A stretch of 64,000 nucleotides of DNA from Diphasiastrum complanatum (GCA_029204225.1 CM055111.1:7381365-7445364), one strand, 5' to 3'. Counted from the first letter of the stretch, positions 34,620 to 46,344 are shown. Notes: a model not told the origin generated them from the sequence alone. Numbers and translations: made by a program.

Positions 34620-37390
34620 GAGGGCACATAAGACAAGTAGAAAGTGCATAAAAAAAAAAGGAGCATTATCCACGTAGGACTTATTCCTAAAAGCTAAACC
34701 AACACTTGAAAACAGAGAGAAACAAAGCTTAACCTCCAGCTCTGTCGAGGGTACAATATCACTAGCTTAACCACCAGCTACACAGAGGGAAAGGGAAAAC
34801 TGAAATAAGTTAACTAACTGGCTAGGTGGATATAAAAAACTGTGTGATATGGTGAGAAGCAGGTGTTCGTCTCCGGTAAAGAGTCTTGGGCCTGGAGGAG
34901 CGAAGAGGACGCTGGAGCTTCGGTCGTCATATTGGAATGTCCATCTCACTGTCAGAAGTCTCATCTCTATCCCTCTTCTAGAAAAAGTGTGTAATGTGGG
35001 ACTGGCTATGATCGACATCAGAAACATCCAATAAAAAGGAAGATCTCAGAGTAAACATCTCTCATAATAATAAACCAACACATCTCGCATCTGAGAAGGC
35101 AAAGAAAGAACCAAGTGTAAGTGGAGTATCTCTGTATAAGCAATGGTATCTGCCTCTAATCTCATAGTAGGTTGGACATCGGAAAATGAAATGGAACTTA
35201 TCCTCAATCTCCTGTAAAGAGCAGCACTGACAAATCCGTAGCGGTCGAGGTGTGTCGGTGTATCTGCCTGTCTCAATAGCAAGTTGGTGAGAAGAGACCA
35301 CCCTAAGCTGACCAAGATGATAACGCAAGCCGAAAGATAACGTCTGAGACAAATAGCTCGGCCAAATGGGAAGCCCGGAAACATCAAGCTGAAAAAGATG
35401 AGTGTGATAAAAATGAAGCTTGACCCATGCTGGATCTGGGTGAGACCACACTATGCTGATGTAAGCTCTGTAAATCTGCTGGCGGATGTATGTGTGTGTC
35501 CCATTCGGGAGATTAGATATAGATAAACCCCACCTACTCAAAAGGTCAGAAACACACTGAAATCATGAGGACTTAGCCTGGTGACTAGCTAGAGTGTGAG
35601 AGGATGTGAAAGCTGCAGCAACATATATGGATGAATCAAGCTCCGAGACTCTATGAATGAATGTGATAATCCGAAATATAGCCTCGACAATCAGTGGAGG
35701 TGAGGCAAACTCTGCCAGTCTGATATCATGGGGAACTGACTGCTTCGCACGGATCATCCGGCTAAGCATAAGGATCTGCAAACGTGAAATATCACTCCAA
35801 GTATCTCTGGACAAGCCAGGACACCATGTCTCTGCTAAATATAGAGTCACCAGAGAGACAGTGGCAGAAAAAAGGCGACAGCGCGTATCAGGATCATGTA
35901 CATAGTAAATAGAGGAAAACCTCTCCATCTGGACAAGAGCAGAGTGCCCCTTGCGGAGCCAAGATAGTGCAGCTAGTCTAAAAGTGAGCAATGGACCAGT
36001 GAAAAGGACACCCAAGTATGTATATGAGGCTACTATCTCCAGTGGCAGCCCATCATAGTAGAACAATGTGTCCCTCATATGCTGTCGATTGGTGTTGAGC
36101 ACCATGATCTTAGTCTTACCAATGTTCAGCATCAAACCCCATATCTGGCAGAAAGTATATAAAGCATCAAGATCTCGATAGAAGTATCACGTCATCCGCA
36201 TATAGTAGAATAGGGATAATCATATCTGCTAACGGACAACCATCTCCACCCTCTTCCCTAATAATCCGCTCAAGATCATCAATATATAGAGCAAAGAGAG
36301 TAGGGGACAAAGGACATCCCTGCTTAACTCCCACTATACTATGAATGTTAGAGGACCATCCATCACCATCTCGAAAACGAGCCAGCACTCTCTCATACAA
36401 TGTGACGATAGCAGCAAAAAGCCAAGCGATGCTAGGCGCTGGAGTAAAAGGTGTCTCGGAATAGAATCGAAGGCTTTGCGGAAATCCACAAAGCAACAAT
36501 AAACCCTCTGCTTCCTGAACTTAGCCTCCTCAATAACGCATCTCAGGATGAATATCTGGTCAGCCGTGGAGTAGCCAGCGCGAAAGCCTGCCTATCTCAT
36601 AGTATGTAACCCCTCTGTCTCTGCCTGTGAGCTGACAATAGACTGCAAAATAGATCCATATAGCTTGACCATAGTATGACTGATCATAATAGTGCGGTAG
36701 TTGTCTACAATCAAAGGATTCCCAGCTTTGAGGATAGGGTGTAAAGGTTGGTGCACCACGATGTGGGGAGACTAAAGATGAAGGATTGGTTAAAGATATG
36801 GGAAATGTATGGGGCAATAACGTGGGCAACTGGTTTTAGGAAGTCCATACTTAGGAGGTCAACATCAGTGGCTTTTTGGGTTTGACCATTTTGGATGGCG
36901 CTTTCAACCATGGACGGGGTGAAGAGGGTGGGAAAGAGAAATGAAAAGAGAGTCAACTGTATAAAGCTTAGAAGCATAATTTATCCATGACTCAATAGCA
37001 ATAGGAGTGGGTTTATAAGGGTTTTTAGAGAACATCCGCCAAAAGAAATGGGAGGATGGGGAGGCAATAGCATCAACAAGTTTGTCCCAAGGACTGGAGA
37101 TAAGCTGTCTTTTTTTTTCAGAGTCACTTTGTGATATTCTTTTTGTTTCAAGGCTAGGGTGTGAGGAGAGTGATAGTATGCCATTACAATTCCAAAAACC
37201 AATATGTAAAGGCTGAGGGGATCTCGGGCTGCTCCTTTGCCCGGGAGCCCCGAATCCCTATTGAGAAATTTTATCAAAATTTTTTGGTTTTCCTTCATTG
37301 AAAACCACCCGTTGATTTCTTCAATTTGCATCCTGGGTAATTTGTTTCCTGGCTTGCCATTGTGTGTGTGTAAGGTCATCATCCATAAAA
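34617..37390 (-). mobile_element. LINE copy 1 (KQGCPLSP/YADD type), 5'-truncated
   Basis: The minus strand encodes a non-LTR reverse transcriptase: IVDNYRTIMISH, AGFRAGYSTADQ, YCCFVDFRKAFDSIP, SIVGVKQGCPLSPTLFALYI, DDLERII and ILLYADDVILLS. The thumb follows with ASYTYLGVLFTGPLL. The C-terminal domain has RICQCCSLQEIEDKFHFIFR with CPTYYEIRGRYH, a CX2C...H...C zinc-binding pattern. The 3' UTR reaches the (GA)n at 34552-34616. The endonuclease is missing. There are about five frame breaks. The same family occurs at 38.1-39.8 kb. Confidence 0.85.
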
Positions 37391-37625
37391 AAAAGTCCCT
37401 TTTAATTTGGCTCTAGGCGTGAAGCTGCGTTGCGGCTGTTCATAGAGCGAAACTTGATAAACAATACATTAGTGTCAAACTTACTTCTCATAAAAGTTAA
37501 AAAAACCAGTAAATGGCCTAAAAAAGACGTTAATAGGAGCAGAAAAAAATCTACATATTGTCTAAACAATTTCACACACCAATCAATTTTTTTTGGGGAA
37601 AATAACCAATTTTTTTTTAGTGCAC

Positions 37626-38030
37626 ATTTCGGAAAACCCTAATGGGATTTCCCGAATCGCGTTTCGGATCAGGTTTCGGAACGCGTTCTGGAACGGAACG
37701 TGCAACCTATCAAATCCTCTCCTCTCTTGGGGCACCGTGGAAGCTTATGTGCACTTGTGATTCTCTAAACGCTGATATGGTTTCAAGCTTTAACTTTCTA
37801 TCAACAATAGTGAACTTTGAATTATATGTTTTCAATAGCAATCTAACATCTATAAGATTTTAGACAGATTGTAGGCATTATTCATAATACATTAGATATT
37901 TTTATTAGCATTATATCTAAAAAAATGCAATTTTTTAATTTTTGCCAATTCTTTCCGATTCTTTTGGAAGGGACCCGGTTCAGAACCACGATTCATGCCG
38001 ATTCTGAAAAGGTGGTCGATTATGAACCAG
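37626..38030. repeat. Palindrome-rich repeat between the LINEs
   Basis: The left side has TTTCGGAAAACCCTAATGGG and CGAATCGCGTTTCGGA with GGAACGCGTTCTGGAACGGA. The right side has TTTCCGATTCTTTTGGAAG and GATTCATGCCGATTCTGAAA. Resembles the GATTC/ACGCG repeats at 5603 and 44190 in motif use, though the centres are not obviously alike. Confidence 0.4.
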
Positions 38031-38100
38031 GTGGAAACACTATCCGAAAGCATGGTAGAACTGGGAACCTTGCTGCATCCAACTCCAAGAAGTGAGTCCG

Positions 38101-38104
<4 letters not shown>

Positions 38105-38145
<41 letters not shown>
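38105..38145. repeat. (GA)n microsatellite at LINE 3' end
   Basis: About 41 bp, preceded by GATAT. The 3' end of LINE copy 2 (AATAAAGCTTTCTTTCTTCCG on the minus strand) abuts it. Confidence 0.97.
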
Positions 38146-38147
<2 letters not shown>

Positions 38148-39815
38148 GAAGAAAGAAAGCTTTATTAATGTCTTTTCCATGCCAAAAGGCATATAAGACC
38201 AAAAGGAGTACATGTCAAGTATGTGAAAACCATGGGAGCGTATATAAACGTCTCCAAGAAAAAACTATGCGTAAAAGAGAAATGAGTAATATAATTGTAA
38301 ACTACAAACTGCCAACTGTCCATAAGTGGGAGCAAAATAGCTGTCAGGAGTAGAGTAATATCATATAGTGCTACTGCTGAAAAAAGATGTGATACGAACT
38401 GTAACAGGAGGTAATATGGACCGTTGCTGACGTCGTCTAGGAGGGTGAAACTGTGTGCTCTGGTAACAAGGTGGGAAGTGCGAATTGCTACATGACTATG
38501 AGTGATACATTGTCTCTGACATCTATGAGGTGGTATGTCGTCGTCATCGTCATCGTCATCAGACCGTGTCCGTCTCCTGGAAGAAAGAAGTAATTTGAGC
38601 CTGAGAGCTAGGATGTGGTTGGTGAGCTGACTGGTACATATCCTGGCACAGCAAGACCATCTCTCGTAGCATAAGTGCGACACAGAGAAGAAGGACCAGA
38701 GAAGAGCACACCCAGGAAAGTGTATGAAGAGACCACCTCTAGGGACTGTCCAGTGTAAGCAATCCAACTGTCTCTGTAATCCCCCTTGGTATGGGAGACT
38801 AGTACGACATCATCCACATAGAGAAGGATGGCAATTAGAATGTCCCCAAGCCGACAACCGTCCCCACCACATGAGAGAGATGACCTGCTCTAGCTCGTCA
38901 ATATATAATCCAAAGAGAACTGGTGAGAGAGAGCATCCCTGCTTAACCCCAATAGTACTCCAGATTTGCTCAGAAATGCCACTACCATGACGAAAGCAAC
39001 CCAAAACCCTCTCATAGAGAGCCATGATGGCTAGAATAATATCTATAGAGAAACCTAGTTTCGGAGTCTCTGGATAAGTAAGGAGCGTGGGACAGAATCA
39101 AAGGCTTTCCTGAAGTCCACAAAACAACAATAAACCTTTTCTCTCTTGTGTCTAGCTTCCTCAATGAGGGCTCGAAGTGTGAATATGTGATCTGTAGTGG
39201 AATAATGAGCACGGAACCCTACCTGACCCAAAACATGTAATCTCCTGGACTCTGCCTCTGAGCTAACTGTAGACTGGAGGATGGTGCCATATAACTTCGC
39301 GAGAACATGTCCAATCATGATAGTGCGGTAATTACTAGGTACCATGGGGTCACCATTTTTATGGATAGGATGTATGATGTTGGTGCACCAAGAGGATTGG
39401 GTGCACGGAGAAGTATGGACTGGTGTTGAGGTTGTGGTGGTGGAAGGTGGCCAATAGCGAAAAATAGGAACGAATGATCAGAGAGGGTGGTAGGGGAGAT
39501 AAGGAACTGTGAATGAGAGGGATGGATGATGGTGACCTTATGAGGTAAGATCTGTAGCATCATGGAACTCTGTCTGTCGTGAAGTTGTCCGGGCATTAAA
39601 ATCCCCAGTGAGGAAAATATGCCCCCGCTCTGCAAATCTGATGATATCCACTGAAAGGTCCAAATAAGGTGAGCCAACACCCTCAACAAAGGAGGACTCT
39701 GGAGAAAATAGTAGGCAGCAATGAAGATGTCCTTGTCCAAACCAATCGCTCGTCCTGTGATATGAAGCCAAATATACTGTGCATGCTCATCATGCCTGAC
39801 AAACTCAAACATCTG

Positions 39816-39819
<4 letters not shown>
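38146..39819 (-). mobile_element. LINE copy 2 (endonuclease and RT), flanked by GA arrays
   Basis: The minus strand reads an APE-type endonuclease part (YIWLHITGRAIGLDKDIFIA, RGHIFLTGDFNARTTSRQTE). RT follows: NYRTIMIGHVLAKLYG, VGFRAHYSTTDHIFTLRA, YCCFVDFRKAFDSVPRSLL, IGVKQGCSLSPVLFGLYIDE and VDDVVLVSHTKGD, then SSYTFLGVLFSGPS. The RT box is VDDV. A 3' UTR with AATAAA ends in a TC tract. It is shorter than copy 1 at the 3' side, with an internal deletion. The whole unit lies between (GA)n at 38105-38145 and 39820-39904. Confidence 0.85.

Positions 39820-39904
<85 letters not shown>
39820..39904. repeat. (GA)n microsatellite at LINE 5' side
   Basis: About 85 bp, again preceded by GATAT and followed by GCGAGC. 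Confidence 0.97.
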
Positions 39905-39909
<5 letters not shown>

Positions 39910-40399
39910 TGAGACGTTGACCCACAGGTCGACTTACCAGTACAAAACATAAAGGTGAATGTAACTATTTTGGTTCATACTAAAGTACAACCTCTCAAAG
40001 TTAGCAACTAAAAAGATTCTGTATAACAAGGTCCACTTACTCAATTAGCTTTTCTCAATGGCTCAGAGCATATATTCTAAAGCTACCTAGCAAACTAACA
40101 TCATATGACTTCAAAAATTGGTACAAGATTTGACTTTGGTCAAAGAAGATTCTATTGCGGGCTTCCATTATGTTGTGAGAGGTGTTAGACATACTTTTCT
40201 CCCAATATACTCACTGCTTACACATCTCCCACTTTCTAATCTCAACTTGTCATCTATTGTCTTGATATTGCATGCTTTTGTGGTATGCTTCAGTTTAACT
40301 AAGGACCGGACCACATGCAAGGTTGCAACAATATCTAACTAAGGAATTTGATTTTGCAAGAAAAGTGGGGTAGGGGATTTTTTTTGATCCCCCACAACT

Positions 40400-41270
40400 G
40401 TGGTTGAGAATATCTTTTCAATCCTTTTCAAATCTGATGATTTATTTTTTGCTACACTTTAGGATAAACCTCACAGTCACATAAATAACCTAGAGCCACT
40501 AAGCTCAGCTTAATGAGTTTCATGTTTCACTCCCACCTCCATGAGTTTCATGTTTCATGTTTCACTCCCACCTCCATAAATCCACTCCGCTACATGCCAA
40601 TTACCTTGTTGCCTACGCATCCATTCTTATAGAAGATATTTAGATATTTTGTAGCTTTGCACTATTTGTAATTTAGCTCCATATGAAAGAGGTGGATCCT
40701 GCCAATTTTATCTTGTCATGGTTGACCAGTACACCCTTCATGTTCCATAACTTTTGGAGAGCATTGAAGTATCTTTGTAAGCTCTGCAGCTAAAGCCTCA
40801 TCATCTACACAAAGTAGTTTTACTATACAAACCCTCAAATTTGGCCCATTGCCCCCTTATTGTGTGATCCATTCTTCAAGCTTGTCGGCGTGGATTCAAA
40901 AGAGGATCAAGGAGAGTGGACAACCTTGTTCCGCTTCAATGGTGCTATGAGTAAGGTCTTTTACTCCTACAAATCAATTAGTTACTTCTTTGTCATGGTT
41001 TGTACAAGGTTTATCCCACTATAGTTCTTCATATATGGGCTGGCTTCTCTTTATTGCCACCCTAAATAGTGGGATAATGGTGCCTCTTGCCTATGTGTCC
41101 CACTTGTGGCATGGTTAAAGGAATGGCCACCATGTTTCAACAAGAAGATTCTCCAAAGTGGCATATGGGTCTCTTGGCCATAATTTGCTAGCTCATCATG
41201 CTAGTTTTTGATGTAATACTTGATCAAGAGCTGGTACATTGGTTTGGCCTTATGGATGATGGTCCTTTAA
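40400..41270 (-). mobile_element. Decayed LINE copy 3 (QGCPLSP type)
   Basis: The minus strand contains STIEAEQGCPLSP, then WIHADKLEEWI, LLCVDDEALAAE and, after a frameshift, LQRYFNALQKLWNMKG with VNHDKIKLAG. The order matches the QGCPLSP-IDxLE-ADD palm of the two LINEs to the left, though it is more diverged. No intact frame. Confidence 0.6.
40513..40575. repeat. Short tandem duplication
   Basis: ATGAGTTTCATGTTTCACTC plus CCACCTCC occurs twice in a row. The second unit has an extra CATGTTT. Confidence 0.85.
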
Positions 41271-41278
41271 AAGGGTGT

Positions 41279-41675
41279 AGTTACGAACTAATCCACAATA
41301 GATCTATGGTTAATCTAGAAAAGTAGCACATAAACATGAAACTAGTCTAGAAAGCAAGAAAGAGAATGCTTAAAGAGACTAGAGAGAGAGAGAGAGATCA
41401 ATATCATAAGCTGAATAAAAGATTGCAATGTTGCCCTATATATACCCTATCAATGAACCCTAAAGTAGGAATTCAAAAGTAGAGGGAGGCAAAAGATTAA
41501 TGCGCCCCCCCAATAGGAGGACCCCCACTCCAAATCAATATGACCAAGTCCTAAAAATGTGATCAAATAGGGCCCAAGGTTGGTACATGAATAAAAAGGG
41601 CCCATAGGCCTGCTTGTGCATCATAAAGAATAAAAGAATGGACGCGGCGAATGTAATGAGCCGAGTCCATAACTC
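41279..41675 (-). repeat. 3' LTR of an internally deleted gypsy element
   Basis: The outer end reads AGTTACGAACTA, matching the GTTACGAAC that adjoins the primer binding site at 44158-44169. A TATA-like GGTATATATAGGGC (minus strand, about 41437-41450) supports an LTR promoter. The inner border is estimated. Confidence 0.6.
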
Positions 41676-41739
41676 TCTCTAGCAGAAAAACAAAGCCCCT
41701 CGGGCTAAATGAAACAACAATATAGAACTAGGTAGCAGC

Positions 41740-44169
41740 AAGCCAAGGTGGATCAACAACTGTAGAAGATTGAAACTAAACAAGTGCAGCAAGGGCACAA
41801 GCCTGATCCGCCAACAATGGTGTATGATAAAAAACATCTATGGGCTCCCATGTGGCCTCCTCAATAGGGCAACCATCCCACTGAACCAAAACTGAATCTA
41901 TCGTCGGCGTCGACTATGCTGAAGACGAACCTCAAGTATAGCAGCTGGTAATAAAGGAAATAGCTCGGGATCATCAAGAAACTCAGCATCACGAGGAGCA
42001 TCATCCTCAATAGCAGCATGTAACAAACTGACATGGAAGATATCACAGGCATGTGTAGAAGGTGGGAGCTGTAAACGATATGTCACTGGACTGAGGCGAT
42101 CCAATTGCTAGTAAAAGAATTGAGTACTGCCCATGTCGACCAAGGCAATATACTCTCGCCTAGTAATGCGCACACATAATCGAATAGAGCGAGGACCAGG
42201 ACGCCCAGCCCAAGTAGCATAAGCAAGTTGAGCATGGCAGGTAGCGGGAAGTGTCTAGTAGGAGTCTCAGAAGCAGGGTCAGTCGCATCAAGTATCTGGA
42301 TATAAATATCAGACTCATCAGCATCAGTGCCCTCATGATAGAAAACAACAGTAGGAGCAGAAGGAGGTTGATGACAATTACGGGCAAGGTGATCAGGACT
42401 CTTACAACGAAAACATAGACGCTTTTGCTGAATCTTAGTAGGTATAACAGAAGAAGAGGTAGGTGAAGAAATAACAAAAGTAGAAGGGGCAAGTATGCTA
42501 GTAGGACGAGGGTAGGAAAAAAGAGTAGAGAAATAAGTCTCAGGATACTTATGTTGTAATGTAGTAGCAAGTGATATAGTATCAAAAAGTGAGAGAGGTC
42601 GAAAATATGCATCAAAGCGTAGTGGACCCTGAAGTCCAGCGATTTTGCGGGAAATGAGCTCAGTAGGATGTAAATCCGTAAAGAGATAAGATAATTCCGT
42701 AAACTGATCTATGTAGGGAGCTAAATCACTAGTTTGAGTAAGGCTACGAAAAATATTGTGCTGATGACTCAACCACCGAGGATCAATCATAGCATAGCGA
42801 AGGTCACGGCGAAAAGCAGTCCACACATGCATACCCTCTCGATCAGGCTCAGTACCAAAGACACGGCACCAAGTAGCAGCTTGTCACTGGATCTTCTGGA
42901 CGTCGGTCTTGGGATACATCAGAAAGTATGTTTCAACTCAGCAAACCAATTTTCTAACAAACTCCCATCAGAGGAACCAGAATAGGTAGTAAGTTGGATC
43001 CTATTGCGAAGTCATGAGCAAAGTGAGGCTCGGGACTTGGAGGACGTGAAAATGGAAAAAACCCAGGAGGTGGAGTAGCTGAAAGAGTAGGATTACTAAA
43101 AGGACTACCGATAGGAGTATGCAATGAAGGAGCTCCAAAGGTAGGTATAACGTCCCTCTACCAAGGATACAACGTCAAGCAAGCCACAACAAAGCAACAC
43201 AAGGCAATCAGATGGTGGACAAACCAACCCAACCAAACCTAGATCAAACGGATCTAGCCTTTAAGCTATAGATCAATCTGTCACAAGCGGAAGTGGTGTC
43301 ACTTCAACAGCATGTAGCTACTAACATCCAATCAAGCTTACACTAGTGAGAGCCCAATGGGTATACTTATACCCTCCAAGGCCCATGCATCACTAGTAGT
43401 GCACCGTGACACCTCATTGGACACATCTATAGCCTAACTGGGCCACGTCATCCAGTTCCCCTATGACTTACTGATAGACCCATAATAATCCACCATCATG
43501 AGTTTAGGCCATCCGAGATCAGTCGTGGGCATGATAGTACGTGTCATGGGGCCCTTGCCAGGGCCATGAGGTTGCAAGGAATCAATCTGTGACTGTAGAG
43601 AGGCAAAGCCAGTCATGACAACATCTAAACGGGAAGAAGTCCCGATAGCTCTCTCAATGGCCTCCTAAATGTGATCATGTAATGCTTCCTGAGGAGGCTC
43701 ACTAGTAGATGGAGAGGTGGTAGGAAGATGTACATGGGCGCTGGATCTGCAACAAAAAAGGTCTGAAAATGAAGGTGAATGATGAGAGAAAAATGGCTGT
43801 AAATGGGCTGAGATGGGCGCTGCAAATTGGCTGAAATGGGTGCTGAAAATTGCTGAGAATAGGAGCTGGAAAGAGGTGATTAACTGGCTGGAAATGGGTG
43901 CTGGAAATGGGCTGACATGGGCATTGGAAATTGCTGGAAATAGGCAATAGACTGGCTGGCGCTGGTTCTCCAAACGGCAACAAAAAATTTACTGAAAAAT
44001 CAGGCAAAAACCTGCTGAAAATGGGCACTGATCTGCCTCCAATCGATGACAAAATCCTAAAAGCTGATCCGTAGGCTGAAAATGTAAGCTGCAAATGGGT
44101 GCCCTCCTGGAGAAAAATCAAATTTGAAATATGCACCAGCCTCTAGCCAAGGAAAATGCTCTGATACCA
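41740..44169 (-). mobile_element. Ty3/gypsy element lacking most of pol
   Basis: Minus-strand gag at 42083-42832 (SHQHNIFRSLTQTSDLAPYI; zinc knuckle CFRCKSPDHLARNC) is followed almost at once by the integrase end and chromodomain at about 41770-42110 (VTYRLQLPPSTHACDIFHVS, LVQWDG-type remnants). Protease, RT, RNase H and the integrase core are deleted. A leader with GCTGGAAATGGGCTG-like repeats (43780-43980) leads to the primer binding site at 44158-44169. It could only move with help from a complete relative. Confidence 0.82.
43780..43985. repeat. GCTGGAAATGGG minisatellite
   Basis: About a dozen imperfect copies of GCTG(G/A)AAATGGG spaced 12-30 bp apart within the gypsy leader. Confidence 0.7.
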
Positions 44170-44189
44170 AGTTACGAACCATAGATGCA

Positions 44190-44384
44190 CCGCGATTCTG
44201 AATCGCGATTCAGAAACGCGTTTCGGGATTTTCCCAGAATCGCGCAGAATCGTTTTTTTTTTTTGAAATTTTATTAGGCAATATGAGTATCAGATGAAAG
44301 CTTTGATTGAGAGCATTATGACTGTGTAGTTTGGTAAGACAGGGTCCAAATTTGGGGGTTCGAGGTGGGGTTGGCAGCAGCAAG

Positions 44385-44385
<1 letters not shown>
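44190..44385. repeat. Palindrome-ended short repeat, copy 2
   Basis: Contains the perfect 20-bp palindrome TTCTGAATCGCGATTCAGAA (44196-44215), then ACGCGTTTCGGG and AGAATCGCGCAGAATCG, an oligo-T run and AGGCAATATGAGTATCA as in copy 1 at 5603-5935. It is cut on the right by the (GA)n array. Confidence 0.6.

Positions 44386-44388
<3 letters not shown>

Positions 44389-44440
<52 letters not shown>
44389..44440. repeat. (GA)n microsatellite just before exon 2
   Basis: About 52 bp, preceded by GATAT. It ends 74 bp before the exon 2 acceptor. Confidence 0.97.
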
Positions 44441-44444
<4 letters not shown>

Positions 44445-44514
44445 ACAACATCTGGCTCCCTGTGAAAGAAGTGGCTTCTGAGATACATAGGAAAATTGAT
44501 GTGGGCTTTGCTAG

Positions 44515-45735
44515 GTTGGAAGTGACGAGGGTGGATGGAGCAGCATTTACAGTTTTGTATCATTTTCCACAGAAGCAGAGGAGACAAATGCTCTTCTCTT
44601 TGGTGATATGGGAACTTCTGTCCCATACCGAACATTTCTTTCGACACAAGCAGAAAGTAGAAACACGGTCAAGTGGCTAAAGCGAGACATTGAGCTGCTT
44701 GGAGATAAACCAGCCTTCATTGCACATATAGGTGATCTGAGTTATGCGAGGGGCTATTCCTGGCTGTGGGATGAATTTTTTTCTCAGATACAACCTTTGG
44801 CTGCACAGGTACCATACCTTGTGTGTATTGGGAATCATGAATACGACTGGCCTGCACAACCATGGAAACCTGAATGGGCTTCAAAAGTTTATGGTACAGA
44901 TGGGGGTGGTGAATGTGGAGTTCCTTACAGTTTTCGTTTCCACATGCCTGGGAACTCTTCATTGTCTACAGGTACCTCGGCTCCACCTACCACAAATCTG
45001 TACTATTCTACATCTTCTGGGGTCGTTCATTTTGTCTATATATCAACTGAGACTAGTTTTGTTCCTGGAAGCGATCAGTACAGCTTCCTTGTTGAGGATC
45101 TTAAGAATGTGGACAGAGATAAGTTCCCGTTTGTTGTGCTACTGGGTCATCGCCCAATGTACACTAGTAGTAATGAGATTACAGACGAGCCATTACGAGC
45201 TCAGATGTTGAAGTACTTGGAGCCTCTTTTGGTGGAATACAAAGTCAACTTGGCATTATGGGGGCATGTTCACAAATATGAGAGGACATGCCCAATGAAA
45301 AATTTTACCTGTTCAAGAAATATGAACCTTTCAGATCCTGTTCATGTTGTGATTGGAATGGGGGGACAAGATTGGCAACCCTCCTGGACACCTTTGTTAG
45401 ATCATCCAAGCTATCCAATCTTCCCACAGCCAAGCTGGTCTTTGTACAGGAGTGGGGAATTTGGATACGTAAGACTACATGCCAATAAGAACTTACTGAC
45501 TCTGTCTTATGTTGGAAATCATGATGGAGAGGTTCACGATATTTTGCAAATTCACTCTTGCCTTAAACTGCCAACGATATCTAGAAGATACAGGCCAATG
45601 ACTTTGGTTACTGGAAGTTTGTTTTTCATCTTTCTTGTTTCCATTGTTGGAGTATTAAGTTACATGGTCTACAATCATTGGCAAACCAAACGTCATGGTA
45701 GTTCAAAAAGTTCATGGAGTCGAATATCAACATAA
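44515..45735 (+). CDS. Purple acid phosphatase (PAP2/PAP9-like), exon 2
   Basis: Encodes residues 236-641, starting [16 protein letters not shown] after acceptor TTTGCTAG. All metal-ligand motifs are present: GDMG (D266), GDLSYARGY (D309, Y312), GNHEYDW (N342), LLGHRPMY (H447) and GHVHKYER (H486, H488). PAPs use these for a dinuclear Fe-Me centre, with the Tyr giving the purple colour. The C-terminus has a hydrophobic segment ([20 protein letters not shown], about 597-618) and a basic tail ([10 protein letters not shown]). This is a membrane anchor like that of the PAP2/PAP9 group, which sits on organelle membranes in Arabidopsis PAP2. The total of 641 residues is normal for this group. The frame is intact, so the gene is probably functional if the intron is spliced. 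Substrate is not shown. Confidence 0.95.
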   Translation, partial: VGSDEGGWSSIYSFVSFSTEAEETNALLFGDMGTSVPYRTFLSTQAESRNTVKWLKRDIELLGDKPAFIAHIGDLSYARGYSWLWDEFFSQIQPLAAQVPYLVCIGNHEYDWPAQPWKPEWASKVYGTDGGGECGVPYSFRFHMPGNSSLSTGTSAPPTTNLYYSTSSGVVHFVYISTETSFVPGSDQYSFLVEDLKNVDRDKFPFVVLLGHRPMYTSSNEITDEPLRAQMLKYLEPLLVEYKVNLALWGHVHKYERTCPMKNFTCSRNMNLSDPVHVVIGMGGQDWQPSWTPLLDHPSYPIFPQPSWSLYRSGEFGYVRLHANKNLLTLSYVGNHDGEVHDILQIHSCLKLPTISRRYRPMTLVTGSLFFIFLVSIVGVLSYMVYNHWQTKRHGSSKSSWSRIST

Positions 45736-46330
45736 CTCAGGATAATTGATTATCACCCAGCTCTGGTGGGCAGTTAATTTATACGACTCCTATACAGCTT
45801 TGTCTTAAAGGACTGTTGGTGGTTGTATCTAGGTGCCCTTACTTTTGTGCATCATTGGCAAATTTTCCTTGGCTGATGTCTCATTTACAGAATCTACATC
45901 AATTTATTTCTCTGTAGAATTGAAACTGATTTATGTTCTTCAAAGGTAGAAGAAACAAAATATTCTTCTCTGTTTGGCTTATTACAAAGGCAGTGTTGCG
46001 AGTGATTACAATGTCTTGGATTTGAATTCCCGAGATTCAAAAATATTATCGAGAGGGGATCTCTCAGCATGTATCAAAGATCAGCCTTTTCTTTATACCT
46101 GCTTAACTTATCGAATCAGTTGAGCTTTGCAATATGGATTATGTACCACTTAATGCAAGAGTGTAGAAAACTTTCTATTGTTCTTAAAATAGCATTATTT
46201 ATAAGGGTCAAGGAAATATTGTTTAGAATGCTCCTCGTATGGAAATTGGATGTGGCATATCTTATTCATAAGCTCTTGGTCATCAAGGTGGAGTAGTCTA
46301 GTGCATGTCATTGAAACATTAATATCTCAC
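45736..46330. other. Phosphatase 3' UTR and flank
   Basis: The first few hundred bases are likely 3' UTR. No clear canonical poly(A) signal was picked out. No gene beyond. Confidence 0.5.
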
Positions 46331-46344
46331 TGTTTGGTTTGCAG

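Larger units (their letters stand above)
31865..44514 (+). other. Phosphatase intron (12,650 bp, transposon-filled)
   Basis: Runs from GTACTC to TTTGCTAG, phase 0. Family members of this type that I know have one intron at this point, but far shorter. Contents: GA arrays, a copia LTR, a copia tail, two good LINE copies and one decayed one, an internally deleted gypsy element and palindrome-ended repeats. The LINEs, the copia tail and the gypsy element lie antisense to the gene. The copia LTR at 32233 reads in the gene direction. Confidence 0.85.

Noticed and set aside
42160-42615. 151-codon leucine-rich minus-strand frame
   Set aside because: It is an alternative frame of the gypsy gag with zinc knuckle in 42083-42832.
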